From positions 868,001-932,000 of the forward strand of contig NZ_SRMP01000001.1 of the NCBI RefSeq assembly GCF_005925325.1: 64,000 bases of DNA, read 5' to 3'. The DNA is from Pedobacter helvus (GTDB taxonomy: Bacteria; Bacteroidota; Bacteroidia; Sphingobacteriales; Sphingobacteriaceae). Positions 1 to 7,569 of the stretch are shown here, piece after piece (position 1 is the stretch's first letter; each line of letters begins with the position of its first letter). The notes below the pieces were generated by a model, which was not told the DNA's origin, ran no database searches, and saw nothing but the letters and a program-made list of their open reading frames with translations. Both the position numbers and the translations under genes were made by a program.

Positions 1-1616
1 CCTTTCACATCATGAGGATAACCAACTACAGCACTTTCTACCACACCAGCATGCATATTAATTGCATTTTCAACTTCTGCGGTACCAATTCTATGTCCAG
101 AAACGTTCAACACATCATCTACCCTACCTGTAATTCTGTAGTAACCATCCTCATCTCTTAAACAGCCATCTCCAGTAAAGTACATACCAGGATAAGTAGA
201 GAAGTAAGTTTGTTTACAACGCTCATGATCCCCATAAGTGGTACGCAACATACCTGGCCAAGGAAACTTGATGCAAAGATTTCCACTTACGTCATTACCT
301 TCAATCTCGTTACCATTTTCATCTACCAAAACAGGCTGAATACCTGGCAACGGCAAAGTCGCATAACTAGGTTTGGTTTTAGTTACAGTAGCAATTGGCG
401 AAATCATGATACCACCAGTTTCTGTTTGCCACCAAGTATCTACAATCGGAGCTTTTCCACCACCAATTTTTTCATCAAACCAGTGCCAAGCTTCTTCGTT
501 AATAGGTTCTCCTACCGAACCCAACACTCTCAACGAGCTTAAATCTTTTCCTTTCAGTGGTTCATCACCGAAGCCCATTAAAGATCTAATTGCAGTTGGA
601 GCAGTGTAAAGCGTGTTCACTTTGTGTTTTTCTACAATATCCCAAAAACGAGAAGGTGTTGGATAAGTTGGAACGCCTTCGAAAATTAATGAGGTAGCTC
701 CTTGAGAAAGTGGCCCATAAACAATATAAGAATGGCCAGTAATCCAACCGATATCTGCCGTACAGAAATAAACTTCATCTGGTTGATAATTGAAAACATT
801 ACTGAAGGTATAACCAGCATAAACCATGTAACCACCACAAGTGTGCACCACGCCTTTCGGTTTTCCGGTAGAGCCAGAAGTATATAAAATGAAAAGCAAA
901 TCTTCTGCGTCCATCTCTTCAGCTTCGCAAACTGCATTTACGTGCTTTACTTCATCTTCCCACCAAACATCTCTGCCTTTCAACATACTTACAGGTGTTC
1001 TTACATGCGTAAGTACAATAACTTTCTCTACAGTAGGACAACCAATTAATGCATCATCAATTACATCTTTTAGAGGAATAGGTTTTGCACCGCGATATAC
1101 ACCATCTGCAGTCACTACCAATTTACATTGCGAATCGTTAATTCTATCAGCAATAGATTTAGCAGAAAAACCACCGAAAATTACCGAATGGACTGCACCA
1201 ATACGAGCACAAGCTAAAACAGCAATAGCCAATTCTGGAACCATTGGCATATAAATACAAATACGATCTCCTTTTTGCGCCCCATTTCTTTTTAATACGT
1301 TAGCAAAGCGACAAACGGCTTCGTGCAACATTTTATAAGTTAAAATAATACTGTCTTGATCTGGGTTATTTGGTTCCCAGATAATTGCAGGCTTATCTGC
1401 GCTATGTTCTAAATGTCTGTCTAAACAATTTTCGGTAATATTAAGCTTAGCTCCTTCGAACCACTTAATTTCTGGTTCTTCAAAATTCCATGAAAGAACT
1501 TTGTACCAAGGTTTTCTCCATTGAAAGTTTTGAGCTACTTCGCCCCAAAACTGCTCTGGGTTTTCGATGCTTTTTTTGTAGCTTTCTTCATACTGCTCAA
1601 AAGATTTGATTTGCAT
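1..1616 (-). CDS. acs: Acetyl-CoA synthetase, 3' part outside the window
   Basis: Makes acetyl-CoA from acetate, ATP and CoA through an acetyl-adenylate, in the cytoplasm. About 538 codons are present, starting at the ATG at 1616 (MQIKSFEQYEESYKK). The reading frame runs off the left edge, so roughly the last 100 residues, including most of the small C-terminal domain, are missing from view. The adenylate-forming signature YTSGSTGKPKG is encoded near 850-890 and the family motif TWWQTETGG near 405-435. Further conserved blocks (GGFSAKSIADRI, YFCTADIGWITGHSY, LRVLGSVGEPINEEAW) are typical of Acs rather than other acyl-CoA ligases. It is a single gene transcribed leftward, with a possible terminator-containing leader upstream at 1765-1841. 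Confidence 0.97.
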   Translation of the reverse strand, partial: MQIKSFEQYEESYKKSIENPEQFWGEVAQNFQWRKPWYKVLSWNFEEPEIKWFEGAKLNITENCLDRHLEHSADKPAIIWEPNNPDQDSIILTYKMLHEAVCRFANVLKRNGAQKGDRICIYMPMVPELAIAVLACARIGAVHSVIFGGFSAKSIADRINDSQCKLVVTADGVYRGAKPIPLKDVIDDALIGCPTVEKVIVLTHVRTPVSMLKGRDVWWEDEVKHVNAVCEAEEMDAEDLLFILYTSGSTGKPKGVVHTCGGYMVYAGYTFSNVFNYQPDEVYFCTADIGWITGHSYIVYGPLSQGATSLIFEGVPTYPTPSRFWDIVEKHKVNTLYTAPTAIRSLMGFGDEPLKGKDLSSLRVLGSVGEPINEEAWHWFDEKIGGGKAPIVDTWWQTETGGIMISPIATVTKTKPSYATLPLPGIQPVLVDENGNEIEGNDVSGNLCIKFPWPGMLRTTYGDHERCKQTYFSTYPGMYFTGDGCLRDEDGYYRITGRVDDVLNVSGHRIGTAEVENAINMHAGVVESAVVGYPHDVK

Positions 1617-1764
1617 AGTATATTTATAATAGGTTTTGGATTTGTTTGATTGCCAAATTAAGTAATTAAATACTATAAAAACATCAAAATCGTATCAATT
1701 TTACAAACATCCTATCAATAAATATGAGGTTTCATTTCAATTATGTTAACCTAGTAACCTTAAC

Positions 1765-1794
1765 TAAAAAAGCCTTCACTTGTTAGCGAAGGCT
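1765..1794 (-). terminator. Intrinsic terminator, leftward
   Basis: Perfect 7-bp stem AGCCTTC/GAAGGCT (1771-1777 with 1788-1794) and a 10-nt loop. On the minus strand it is followed by six T residues (1765-1770). The T tract lies only on that side, so it acts leftward. It stands 150 nt upstream of acs, with no minus-strand gene before it. Confidence 0.6.
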
Positions 1795-1841
1795 TGGCGT
1801 TGAGCTTATAACTTAGTTCTATATTTTTTGAACATTTAAAA
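1765..1841 (-). ncRNA. Candidate small RNA or terminated acs leader (about 77 nt)
   Basis: A well-formed minus-strand promoter (1848-1878) is followed about 75 nt later by a clean intrinsic terminator (1765-1794), with no credible ORF between them. A transcript starting near 1841 would end in the T tract at 1765-1770. It could be a free small RNA, or a leader of acs (ATG at 1616) that terminates unless an antiterminator acts. I do not recognise a known RNA family. The promoter and terminator are seen in sequence; the RNA itself is inference. Confidence 0.4.
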
Positions 1842-1847
1842 CTAAAA

Positions 1848-1878
1848 CAAAAGTAACTCACGTTATAAACATATCAAA
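1848..1878 (-). promoter_or_regulatory. Bacteroidota-type promoter, leftward
   Basis: On the minus strand TTTG (1875-1878) is followed after exactly 19 nt by TACTTTTG (1848-1855). This matches the Bacteroidota primary sigma pattern TTTG / TAnnTTTG. The transcript would begin near 1841 and meet the terminator at 1765-1794. Confidence 0.5.
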
Positions 1879-1976
1879 TACCGAAAAAATGGTATTTTCA
1901 TCATTATTTATAGCATTTTAAAGTCTGTTTAGTGTTAAAAACCTAATTTATACTTTTAGCCTTAACAGCTAGCAAT

Positions 1977-2000
1977 TTATCTGTTTTGAGGAACAGATAA
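1977..2000. repeat. Perfect 9-bp inverted repeat in the acs-rpmB gap
   Basis: TTATCTGTT (1977-1985) and AACAGATAA (1992-2000) form a perfect stem with a 6-nt loop. The site lies in the divergent gap about 50 bp before the likely rpmB promoter. It could be a regulator-binding palindrome or a weak hairpin. The rest of the 1617-2110 gap is AT-rich, with no ORF I would support. Confidence 0.4.
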
Positions 2001-2028
2001 AATATCTCAAAATATTTTCGCAACACAC

Positions 2029-2059
2029 TTGATGGTTAGAAAAATTATTCAGATATTTG
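2029..2059 (+). promoter_or_regulatory. Possible promoter of the rpmB operon
   Basis: TTG at 2029-2031 and GATATTTG at 2052-2059 (one base off TAnnTTTG), 20 nt apart. They lie about 50 nt before the rpmB ATG, the expected place for the ribosomal-protein operon. The match is imperfect. Confidence 0.35.
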
Positions 2060-2110
2060 CAGGCTCTTAAAAAGAATTAAGCGACGAATAACAAATAACA
2101 AAATAAAGTC

Positions 2111-2344
2111 ATGTCAAGAGTTTGTGATTTAACAGGAAAAACCGCGATGAAAGGGCATAACGTTTCTCACTCAAACGTTAAAACCAAGCGCAAGTTTTAT
2201 CCTAACCTACAACTTCAGAAATTTTATATCCCTGAAGAAGATCGTTGGATAACGCTAAAAGTATCTACTTCGGCTATTAAAACCATCAACAAAATTGGTG
2301 TTTCTGAAGCGATTAATCGTTTCATGAAAAAAGGATATTTGTAG
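2111..2344 (+). CDS. rpmB: 50S ribosomal protein L28
   Basis: Structural protein bL28 of the large ribosomal subunit, 77 aa, the usual length in this phylum. The N-terminus [21 protein letters not shown] carries the family's typical D-x-T-GK and G-x-x-VSHS pattern, followed by the basic segment [11 protein letters not shown]. It is the first gene of a compact operon with rpmG 42 bp downstream, then a DUF4295 gene. This order is characteristic of Bacteroidota. Confidence 0.97.
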   Translation: MSRVCDLTGKTAMKGHNVSHSNVKTKRKFYPNLQLQKFYIPEEDRWITLKVSTSAIKTINKIGVSEAINRFMKKGYL

Positions 2345-2386
2345 TAAATAATTTGTCGATGCGAATCGACTTAAAATATAAAGAAA

Positions 2387-2569
2387 ATGGCAAAAAAAGG
2401 TAACAGAGTTCAAGTTATTTTAGAATGCACAGAGCATAAAACAAGTGGTATGCCTGGTATGTCTAGATATATTTCTACTAAAAACCGTAAAAACACTACT
2501 GAGCGTTTAGAGTTGAAAAAATACAACCCGGTTTTAAAGAAAGTAACCGTACACAAGGAAATTAAATAA
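2387..2569 (+). CDS. rpmG: 50S ribosomal protein L33
   Basis: Structural protein bL33 of the large subunit, 60 aa, starting [18 protein letters not shown]. The central [22 protein letters not shown] matches the family core. The zinc-binding cysteine pairs of the C+ form are absent (only one cysteine, in LECTEH), so this is the zinc-independent C- form. It sits between rpmB and the DUF4295 gene in the same operon. Confidence 0.97.
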   Translation: MAKKGNRVQVILECTEHKTSGMPGMSRYISTKNRKNTTERLELKKYNPVLKKVTVHKEIK

Positions 2570-2653
2570 TTTTGAAGGAGTAAATGATTGAATTATAGAA
2601 TTGAAATTCAGTCATTCGTAATTCACTCACTCAATCATTAAATTTAAAAAAAC

Positions 2654-2818
2654 ATGGCAAAGAAAGTAGTTGCAACCCTTAAAACAGGTACAGGTAAAGA
2701 ATATTCAAAAGTGATCGCAATGGTTAAGTCTCCAAAAACTGGTGCTTACTCATTCAAAGAATCAATTGTTCACAATGATCACGTTAAAGATGCTATTGCT
2801 GCTGCAAACGGCAAATAA
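2654..2818 (+). CDS. DUF4295 family small basic protein
   Basis: A 54-aa basic protein, MAKKVVATLKTGTGKEYSK... ending AAANGK. It is the DUF4295 family found in Bacteroidota almost always directly after rpmB-rpmG, as here. Function is not established. Size, charge and genomic position suggest a ribosome-associated protein, which is inference. The ATG at 2654 follows a 5'-AT-rich leader, and the gene ends 22 bp before a strong terminator that closes the operon. Confidence 0.9.
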   Translation: MAKKVVATLKTGTGKEYSKVIAMVKSPKTGAYSFKESIVHNDHVKDAIAAANGK

Positions 2819-2840
2819 CAATATTCAAGAATAGCTTAAG

Positions 2841-2873
2841 AGCCGTTCCGTATTAACGGAAGGGCTTTTTTTA
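2841..2873 (+). terminator. Terminator of the rpmB-rpmG-DUF4295 operon
   Basis: Stem TTCCGT/ACGGAA (2846-2851 with 2856-2861), extended past one mismatch by AGCC/GGCT, with loop ATTA and a run of T residues from 2867. It ends only about 13 bp before the ftsY start, so ftsY depends on readthrough or on a promoter inside this region. Confidence 0.8.
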
Positions 2874-2885
2874 TTTTATCAAACT

Positions 2886-3848
2886 ATGGGTTTATTCGAT
2901 TTTTTCAAAAAGAAAGAAACCGCCCCTGAAGCTCAGGAAGCGCTAGATAAAGGACTGGAAAAAACAAAAGAAGGTTTTTTCAGTAAACTAACCAAAGCTG
3001 TTGCTGGCAAGTCTACAGTAGACGATGATGTGCTTGATAATCTAGAGGAAGTTTTGGTAACCTCCGACGTAGGCGTAAGTACAACCTTAAAAATCATCGA
3101 AAGAATTCAGGAACGTGTAGCAAAGGACAAGTACCTTTCTACTTCTGAACTAAATCATCTTTTGCGTGATGAAATTCAGTTACTCTTGGCTGAAAACAAT
3201 AGTAACGATTTCAGAAACTTCGAATACGGCGATCATAAACCTTATGTAATTATGGTGGTTGGTGTAAATGGCGTTGGTAAAACTACTACCATTGGCAAAC
3301 TTGCCCACAAGCTTAAAAAGGAAGGTTTAAGTGTTGTACTGGGTGCTGCAGATACCTTCCGTGCTGCCGCTGTTGATCAGATTAAACTTTGGGGCGAACG
3401 TGTTGGCGTACGTGTGGTTGCACAAGCTATGGGCTCTGATCCTGCATCTGTTGCTTTCGATACTTTGCAATCGGCGGTTGCCAATAAAGAAGACGTGGTG
3501 ATTATTGATACTGCCGGTCGTTTACATAACAAAGTTGGACTGATGAACGAACTTGGCAAGATCAAAAATGTGATGCAAAAAGTTGTTCCAAACGCACCTC
3601 ACGAAATTTTACTGGTGCTAGATGGCTCTACTGGGCAAAACGCTTTCGAGCAGTGTAAACAGTTTACAGAAGCTACAGACGTAAATGCATTAGCTATTAC
3701 AAAATTAGATGGAACAGCTAAAGGTGGTGTAGTAATTGGTATTTCTGATCAATTCAAAATTCCGGTTAAATATATTGGTGTAGGAGAAAAAATGGACGAT
3801 TTACAATTGTTCGATAAGAAAGAGTTTGTAAGTAGTTTATTTAAATAA
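2886..3848 (+). CDS. ftsY: Signal recognition particle receptor FtsY
   Basis: SRP-receptor GTPase that docks Ffh-ribosome complexes at the membrane for co-translational insertion. It has 320 aa: a short charged N-terminal region (1-45) instead of the long acidic A domain of E. coli, an N domain (about 45-110), and a G domain with P-loop GVNGVGKTTT (126-135), DTAGR (208-212) and TKLDG (272-276). The sequence GAADTFRAAAVDQ is the FtsY/Ffh insertion-box region. It follows the ribosomal-protein operon closely, as is usual in the phylum, and is followed by a GxxExxY element. Confidence 0.97.
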   Translation: MGLFDFFKKKETAPEAQEALDKGLEKTKEGFFSKLTKAVAGKSTVDDDVLDNLEEVLVTSDVGVSTTLKIIERIQERVAKDKYLSTSELNHLLRDEIQLLLAENNSNDFRNFEYGDHKPYVIMVVGVNGVGKTTTIGKLAHKLKKEGLSVVLGAADTFRAAAVDQIKLWGERVGVRVVAQAMGSDPASVAFDTLQSAVANKEDVVIIDTAGRLHNKVGLMNELGKIKNVMQKVVPNAPHEILLVLDGSTGQNAFEQCKQFTEATDVNALAITKLDGTAKGGVVIGISDQFKIPVKYIGVGEKMDDLQLFDKKEFVSSLFK

Positions 3849-3853
3849 ACTAC

Positions 3854-3888
3854 GATTACACAGATTTTAGGATTACATAGATTTGAAA
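3854..3888. repeat. Left inverted-repeat arm of element 1
   Basis: Contains GATTACACAGATT followed by GATTACATAGATTTGA, two related words in tandem. It pairs with 4271-4305 in inverted orientation at 27 of 35 positions. A similar word (GATTACACAGAT) recurs alone at 57192-57203. Confidence 0.7.
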
Positions 3889-4265
3889 TGGAAAACGAGA
3901 CAGCTTATGATGAGCTAACCCGAAAAATAATTGGGTTATGTTTCGAAGTCCACAATGCACTCGGTCCCGGTTTCCTCGAAAAAATTTATGTAAATGCTCT
4001 AAAAATAAAACTTCAACAAAATGGTTTATCATTTGAAGCTGAAAAGGAATTTATTGTCGAATTTGAAAATATAGTTATTGGCAAATTTAGATGCGACTTG
4101 CTGGTTGAAAACAAAGTAATAGTAGAATTAAAATCCGTTACTGGTTATCAACCTAAGCTTTTTCAAAATCAATTAATTTCTTATTTAAGAGCTAGCAAAA
4201 TAAAAACAGGATTACTCATTAATTTTGGAAACACTAGCTGCGAAATCAAACGCTTATCGGTATAA
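3888..4265 (+). CDS. GxxExxY protein, PD-(D/E)XK nuclease-fold family (copy 1)
   Basis: A 125-aa protein of the GxxExxY family (Pfam PDDEXK_3). The name-giving motif is G28-F-L-E31-K-I-Y34. The nuclease-like core is D70 in RCDLLVEN, followed by E80-x-K82 in VIVELKS, the expected D...ExK spacing, so the putative metal site is intact. The family's function is not established. The gene stands alone between ftsY and rimO and is enclosed by inverted repeats; the left repeat ends at the start codon. A second, divergent copy lies at 44935-45315 inside a different repeat family. Confidence 0.9.
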   Translation: MENETAYDELTRKIIGLCFEVHNALGPGFLEKIYVNALKIKLQQNGLSFEAEKEFIVEFENIVIGKFRCDLLVENKVIVELKSVTGYQPKLFQNQLISYLRASKIKTGLLINFGNTSCEIKRLSV

Positions 4266-4270
4266 TGAAA

Positions 4271-4305
4271 AATCAAATCGGTGTAATCTCACAATCTGTG
4301 TCATC
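4271..4305. repeat. Right inverted-repeat arm of element 1
   Basis: Reverse complement begins GATGACACAGATT and continues GATTACACCGATTTGA, matching the left arm. A further degenerate copy of its inner word (TCGGTGAAATCACC) follows at about 4323-4337, in the gap before rimO. Confidence 0.7.
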
Positions 4306-4347
4306 ATACCGAAGGAATAAACTCGGTGAAATCACCTCAAAAATAAA

Positions 4348-5679
4348 ATGATTACAAAAAACAAAACTACTACAAAAACGGCTCAACCTAAGATTAACGT
4401 AATTACCCTTGGTTGCTCTAAAAACACTTACGATAGCGAGGTGTTAATGGGGCAATTGAAAGGAAACAATCTGAACGTTGAGCACGAAGCGAATAAATTA
4501 GGGAAAGATGATATTGTAGTAATTAATACCTGTGGTTTCATAGATAATGCCAAGCAAGAATCTATCGACACCATTTTACAATACAGTCAGTTAAAAGACG
4601 AAGGTAAGGTTGGAAAAGTGATTGTTACTGGTTGCCTTTCTGAGCGTTATAAACCAGATTTAGAAGCAGAAATTACTAACGTAGATGCTTATTTTGGCAC
4701 TAACGACCTTCAAAACATCTTACACACTTTAGGAGCAAACTATAAGCATGAATTGATTGGTGAGCGTTTGTTAACCACACCTTCGCACTTTGCTTATTTC
4801 AAAATTGCTGAGGGCTGTAACCGTCCATGTTCTTTTTGTGCTATTCCGCTGATGCGTGGAAAACACGTTTCTAGAGACATGAGTGAGTTGGTTAACGAAG
4901 CGAAAATATTAGCAGCTAACGGAACTAAAGAACTGATTTTAATTGCTCAAGACTTAACCTACTACGGTTTAGATTTATATGGCAAAAGAAATTTAGATGA
5001 ACTTCTACGTCGCCTATCTGATGTGAATGGGATTGAGTGGATTAGGCTACAGTACGCCTACCCTGCTGGTTTTCCAATGGAGATTTTAGATGCAATGAAC
5101 GAGTGTGAAAATATCTGTAAGTATTTAGATATGCCATTGCAGCACATTACAGATAACATGCTCAAATCAATGCGTCGCGGTACTACAAAGCAGAAAACGA
5201 TTGATATCGTTAACGAAATCAGAGCCAGAGTTCCTAATATCGCTATGCGTACCACTTTAATTTGTGGCTATCCTGGCGAAACAGAACGTGATTTCGAGGA
5301 AATGTACCAATGGGTGGCAGATACTCGTTTCGACCGTTTAGGCTGCTTCACTTATTCGCACGAAGAAAAAACACATGCTTATGATTTAGTGGATGATGTT
5401 CCAGAAGAAATCAAGCAAGAACGCGTAGATGCCATTATGGAATTGCAACAAGGTATCTCTTACGAGATCAATCAAGAAAAAGTAGGTAACACTTATAAAG
5501 TTTTGGTAGATAGAAAAGAAGGTGATTTCTTTATCGGTCGTACCGAATTCGACTCTCCAGAAGTGGACAACGAAGTTCTAATTGATGCAAACTCGGGTTA
5601 CGCGGCTATCGGAAGTTTTGTGAACGTAAAAGTAGATAGAGCAGAAGATTTTGATTTGTACGGACAGATTGTGAAATAA
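4348..5679 (+). CDS. rimO: Ribosomal protein S12 methylthiotransferase RimO
   Basis: Radical-SAM enzyme that adds a methylthio group to the conserved aspartate of ribosomal protein S12. It has 443 aa. The N-terminal UPF0004 domain supplies three cluster cysteines: C23 (LGCSKN), C62 (NTCGF) and C96 (TGCLSE). The radical-SAM motif C157-x3-C161-x2-C164 (EGCNRPCSFC) follows, and a C-terminal TRAM domain covers about 375-440. The pattern LGCSKNTYDSE and EGCNRPCSFCAIP favours RimO over MiaB. A terminator follows at 5699-5734. Confidence 0.97.
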   Translation: MITKNKTTTKTAQPKINVITLGCSKNTYDSEVLMGQLKGNNLNVEHEANKLGKDDIVVINTCGFIDNAKQESIDTILQYSQLKDEGKVGKVIVTGCLSERYKPDLEAEITNVDAYFGTNDLQNILHTLGANYKHELIGERLLTTPSHFAYFKIAEGCNRPCSFCAIPLMRGKHVSRDMSELVNEAKILAANGTKELILIAQDLTYYGLDLYGKRNLDELLRRLSDVNGIEWIRLQYAYPAGFPMEILDAMNECENICKYLDMPLQHITDNMLKSMRRGTTKQKTIDIVNEIRARVPNIAMRTTLICGYPGETERDFEEMYQWVADTRFDRLGCFTYSHEEKTHAYDLVDDVPEEIKQERVDAIMELQQGISYEINQEKVGNTYKVLVDRKEGDFFIGRTEFDSPEVDNEVLIDANSGYAAIGSFVNVKVDRAEDFDLYGQIVK

Positions 5680-5698
5680 AATCCAAAAAACATAAAAG

Positions 5699-5734
5699 GA
5701 AAGTCGAGCCATAAAACCTCGACTTTTCTGCTTT
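5699..5734 (+). terminator. Terminator after rimO
   Basis: Perfect 9-bp stem AAAGTCGAG/CTCGACTTT (5700-5708 with 5718-5726) with a 9-nt loop and a T-rich 3' side (TTTTCTGCTTTA). It lies 20 bp after the rimO stop. Confidence 0.7.
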
Positions 5735-5827
5735 AAAAAGGTAGCTATTCTACTCGTGAAACATCGATAAAGTGTAAAATAATCCTATCTGCTACGCTTG
5801 TTTCAAAATTTAATTTAATTTCGAAAT

Positions 5828-7414
5828 GTGAAGGCTAAATATATATCTTATCAGGATACACATTCATTTTCTAAGCTAGTTTTAGATTATGTAAACGATG
5901 TCGAATTTCTAAAATCTTTCTACAGCTTCAGACCCGATATCGATGGTCTGAAAAAGGCGGTAGATGCACATCAATTCACTGGAGACAGAGCCACTTTAGT
6001 CAAAGTACTACAACAACAATATCAATCTATAAAAGTTAACCAAGCCGTTAGCTCAAACATTGATTTACTTGCTAACGACAACACTTACACCGTTACTACA
6101 GGGCATCAATTGAACCTGTTTACCGGCCCATTGTATTTCATTTACAAAATTGTAACTACCATTAATTTGGCTTTGGAGCTGAAAATAGCTTATCCGGAAA
6201 AGAATTTTGTTCCTGTTTATTGGATGGCTACTGAAGACCATGATTTTGAGGAAATCAATCATGTAAGTCTGGATGAAAAAAATATTAGCTGGATACAACA
6301 AACTAATGGTGCAACTGGAAGATTAAGCACCAAAACAGTGGCGGCGGCTGTACAAGCTTACAAAGGGTATTTAGGCATCAGTAAGAACGGCAAAAAGCTT
6401 GGCAAACTGGTTGAAAAGGCCTATCTAGAAAATGAAAATCTAGCGGATGCTACCCGAGTATTGGTGAATAGCCTATTTGAGCAATATGGTCTAATCATTA
6501 TCAATGCGGATGATGCTTCTCTAAAGGAACAATTTGCAGAAATCATCAAAAGTGATATTACGCAACAAAACAGTGCCAGGTTAACTGAACAAACAAGCAA
6601 AACTTTAGAAGAAAACGGGTATAAAACTCAGGTAAATGGTCGAGATATCAACTTCTTTTATCTGAAAGAAAATCTTCGCGAAAGAATTATCAAAGAAGGA
6701 GATTTATACACAGTTAATCACACTGAAATTAAATTTACAGCAGCGGAAATACTCACAGAAATAGAACAACATCCAGAAAGGTTTAGTCCGAATGTGATTA
6801 TGCGCCCACTTTACCAGGAGGTGATTTTGCCAAATGTTGCTTATATTGGTGGTGGTGCCGAAGTTTCTTACTGGATGCAATTGAAAGCTAACTTCGATTT
6901 CTACAAAGTGAATTTTCCTGTACTTTTACTACGTAATTCGGCCTTAGTAATTGATAGAAGAAGCTTTGCAAACCTTCATAAATTAGGCTTTAACTTTGAA
7001 GATATCTTTCTGTCTACCGAAGCGTTACAGGAAAAATGGATCAATGCCAATAGCGATGCAGACATTTGTTTAACAGATGAAAAAGCTAATATCAAAGCTG
7101 TTTTCGATAAGATTAAACTAAATGCTTTTAAGATTGATAAAACCTTGGAAGTTTCTGCCGAAGCAGTGCTCGTTAAAACCGAGAAGCTTTTGGATAAATT
7201 AGAAAAGAAATTCTTTAGGGCCGAGAAAAGAAATCACGAAGTATCTATTACACAAATAGAAAATTTGAAGAAACGTTTATTCCCTGGTGGAACCTTACAA
7301 GAGCGTGTTGCCAATTTAGCGCCGATGTATGTAGAGTACGGAGATGATTTCATTGCTTCGTTAGTTGAAAATTTTGAGCCGCTAGGTGGCGATTTTACGG
7401 TAATACTGCCGTAA
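5828..7414 (+). CDS. bshC: Bacillithiol biosynthesis cysteine-adding enzyme BshC
   Basis: Joins cysteine to glucosaminyl-malate, the last step of bacillithiol synthesis. It has 528 aa, a normal length. Family blocks are VTTGHQLNLFTGPLYFIYKI (about 89-108), VYWMATEDHDFEEIN (about 129-143), RPLYQEVILPNVAYIGGGAEVSYW (about 325-348) and a C-terminal coiled segment with RLFPGGTLQERV. The start is GTG at 5828: an ATG two bases earlier (5826) is out of frame and hits TGA at once, and the family N-terminus fits the GTG. bshA and bshB are not in the window. Confidence 0.93.
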   Translation: MKAKYISYQDTHSFSKLVLDYVNDVEFLKSFYSFRPDIDGLKKAVDAHQFTGDRATLVKVLQQQYQSIKVNQAVSSNIDLLANDNTYTVTTGHQLNLFTGPLYFIYKIVTTINLALELKIAYPEKNFVPVYWMATEDHDFEEINHVSLDEKNISWIQQTNGATGRLSTKTVAAAVQAYKGYLGISKNGKKLGKLVEKAYLENENLADATRVLVNSLFEQYGLIIINADDASLKEQFAEIIKSDITQQNSARLTEQTSKTLEENGYKTQVNGRDINFFYLKENLRERIIKEGDLYTVNHTEIKFTAAEILTEIEQHPERFSPNVIMRPLYQEVILPNVAYIGGGAEVSYWMQLKANFDFYKVNFPVLLLRNSALVIDRRSFANLHKLGFNFEDIFLSTEALQEKWINANSDADICLTDEKANIKAVFDKIKLNAFKIDKTLEVSAEAVLVKTEKLLDKLEKKFFRAEKRNHEVSITQIENLKKRLFPGGTLQERVANLAPMYVEYGDDFIASLVENFEPLGGDFTVILP

Positions 7415-7569
7415 GAAATGATTGAATGAGTAAATTTCAAATGATTGAATAAAGATTTACCAAAAAAACATACAAAATAGTTTCAATTAGCAATTGGTAG
7501 TTTAAAACTTTCAAACATTTCAACTTTACAACACTGATACCTGATACCTGACCATTAACCACTAATAAA

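Larger units (their letters stand above)
3854..4305. mobile_element. Candidate element 1: GxxExxY gene between inverted repeats
   Basis: A 35-nt arm (3854-3888) and its imperfect inverted partner (4271-4305) bracket a single GxxExxY gene. The arms agree at 27 of 35 positions when one is reverse-complemented. Each arm is itself an approximate tandem of GATTACACAGATTT-like words. The left arm starts 5 bp after the ftsY stop and ends on the first base of the GxxExxY start codon; the right arm starts 5 bp after its stop. The tight fit suggests one unit. No target duplication longer than about 3 bp is evident. Mobility is inference. Confidence 0.5.

Noticed and set aside
841..1254. 137-aa plus-strand ORF opposite acs
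   Set aside because: It lies wholly within the acs coding sequence on the other strand, which shows continuous Acs motifs.
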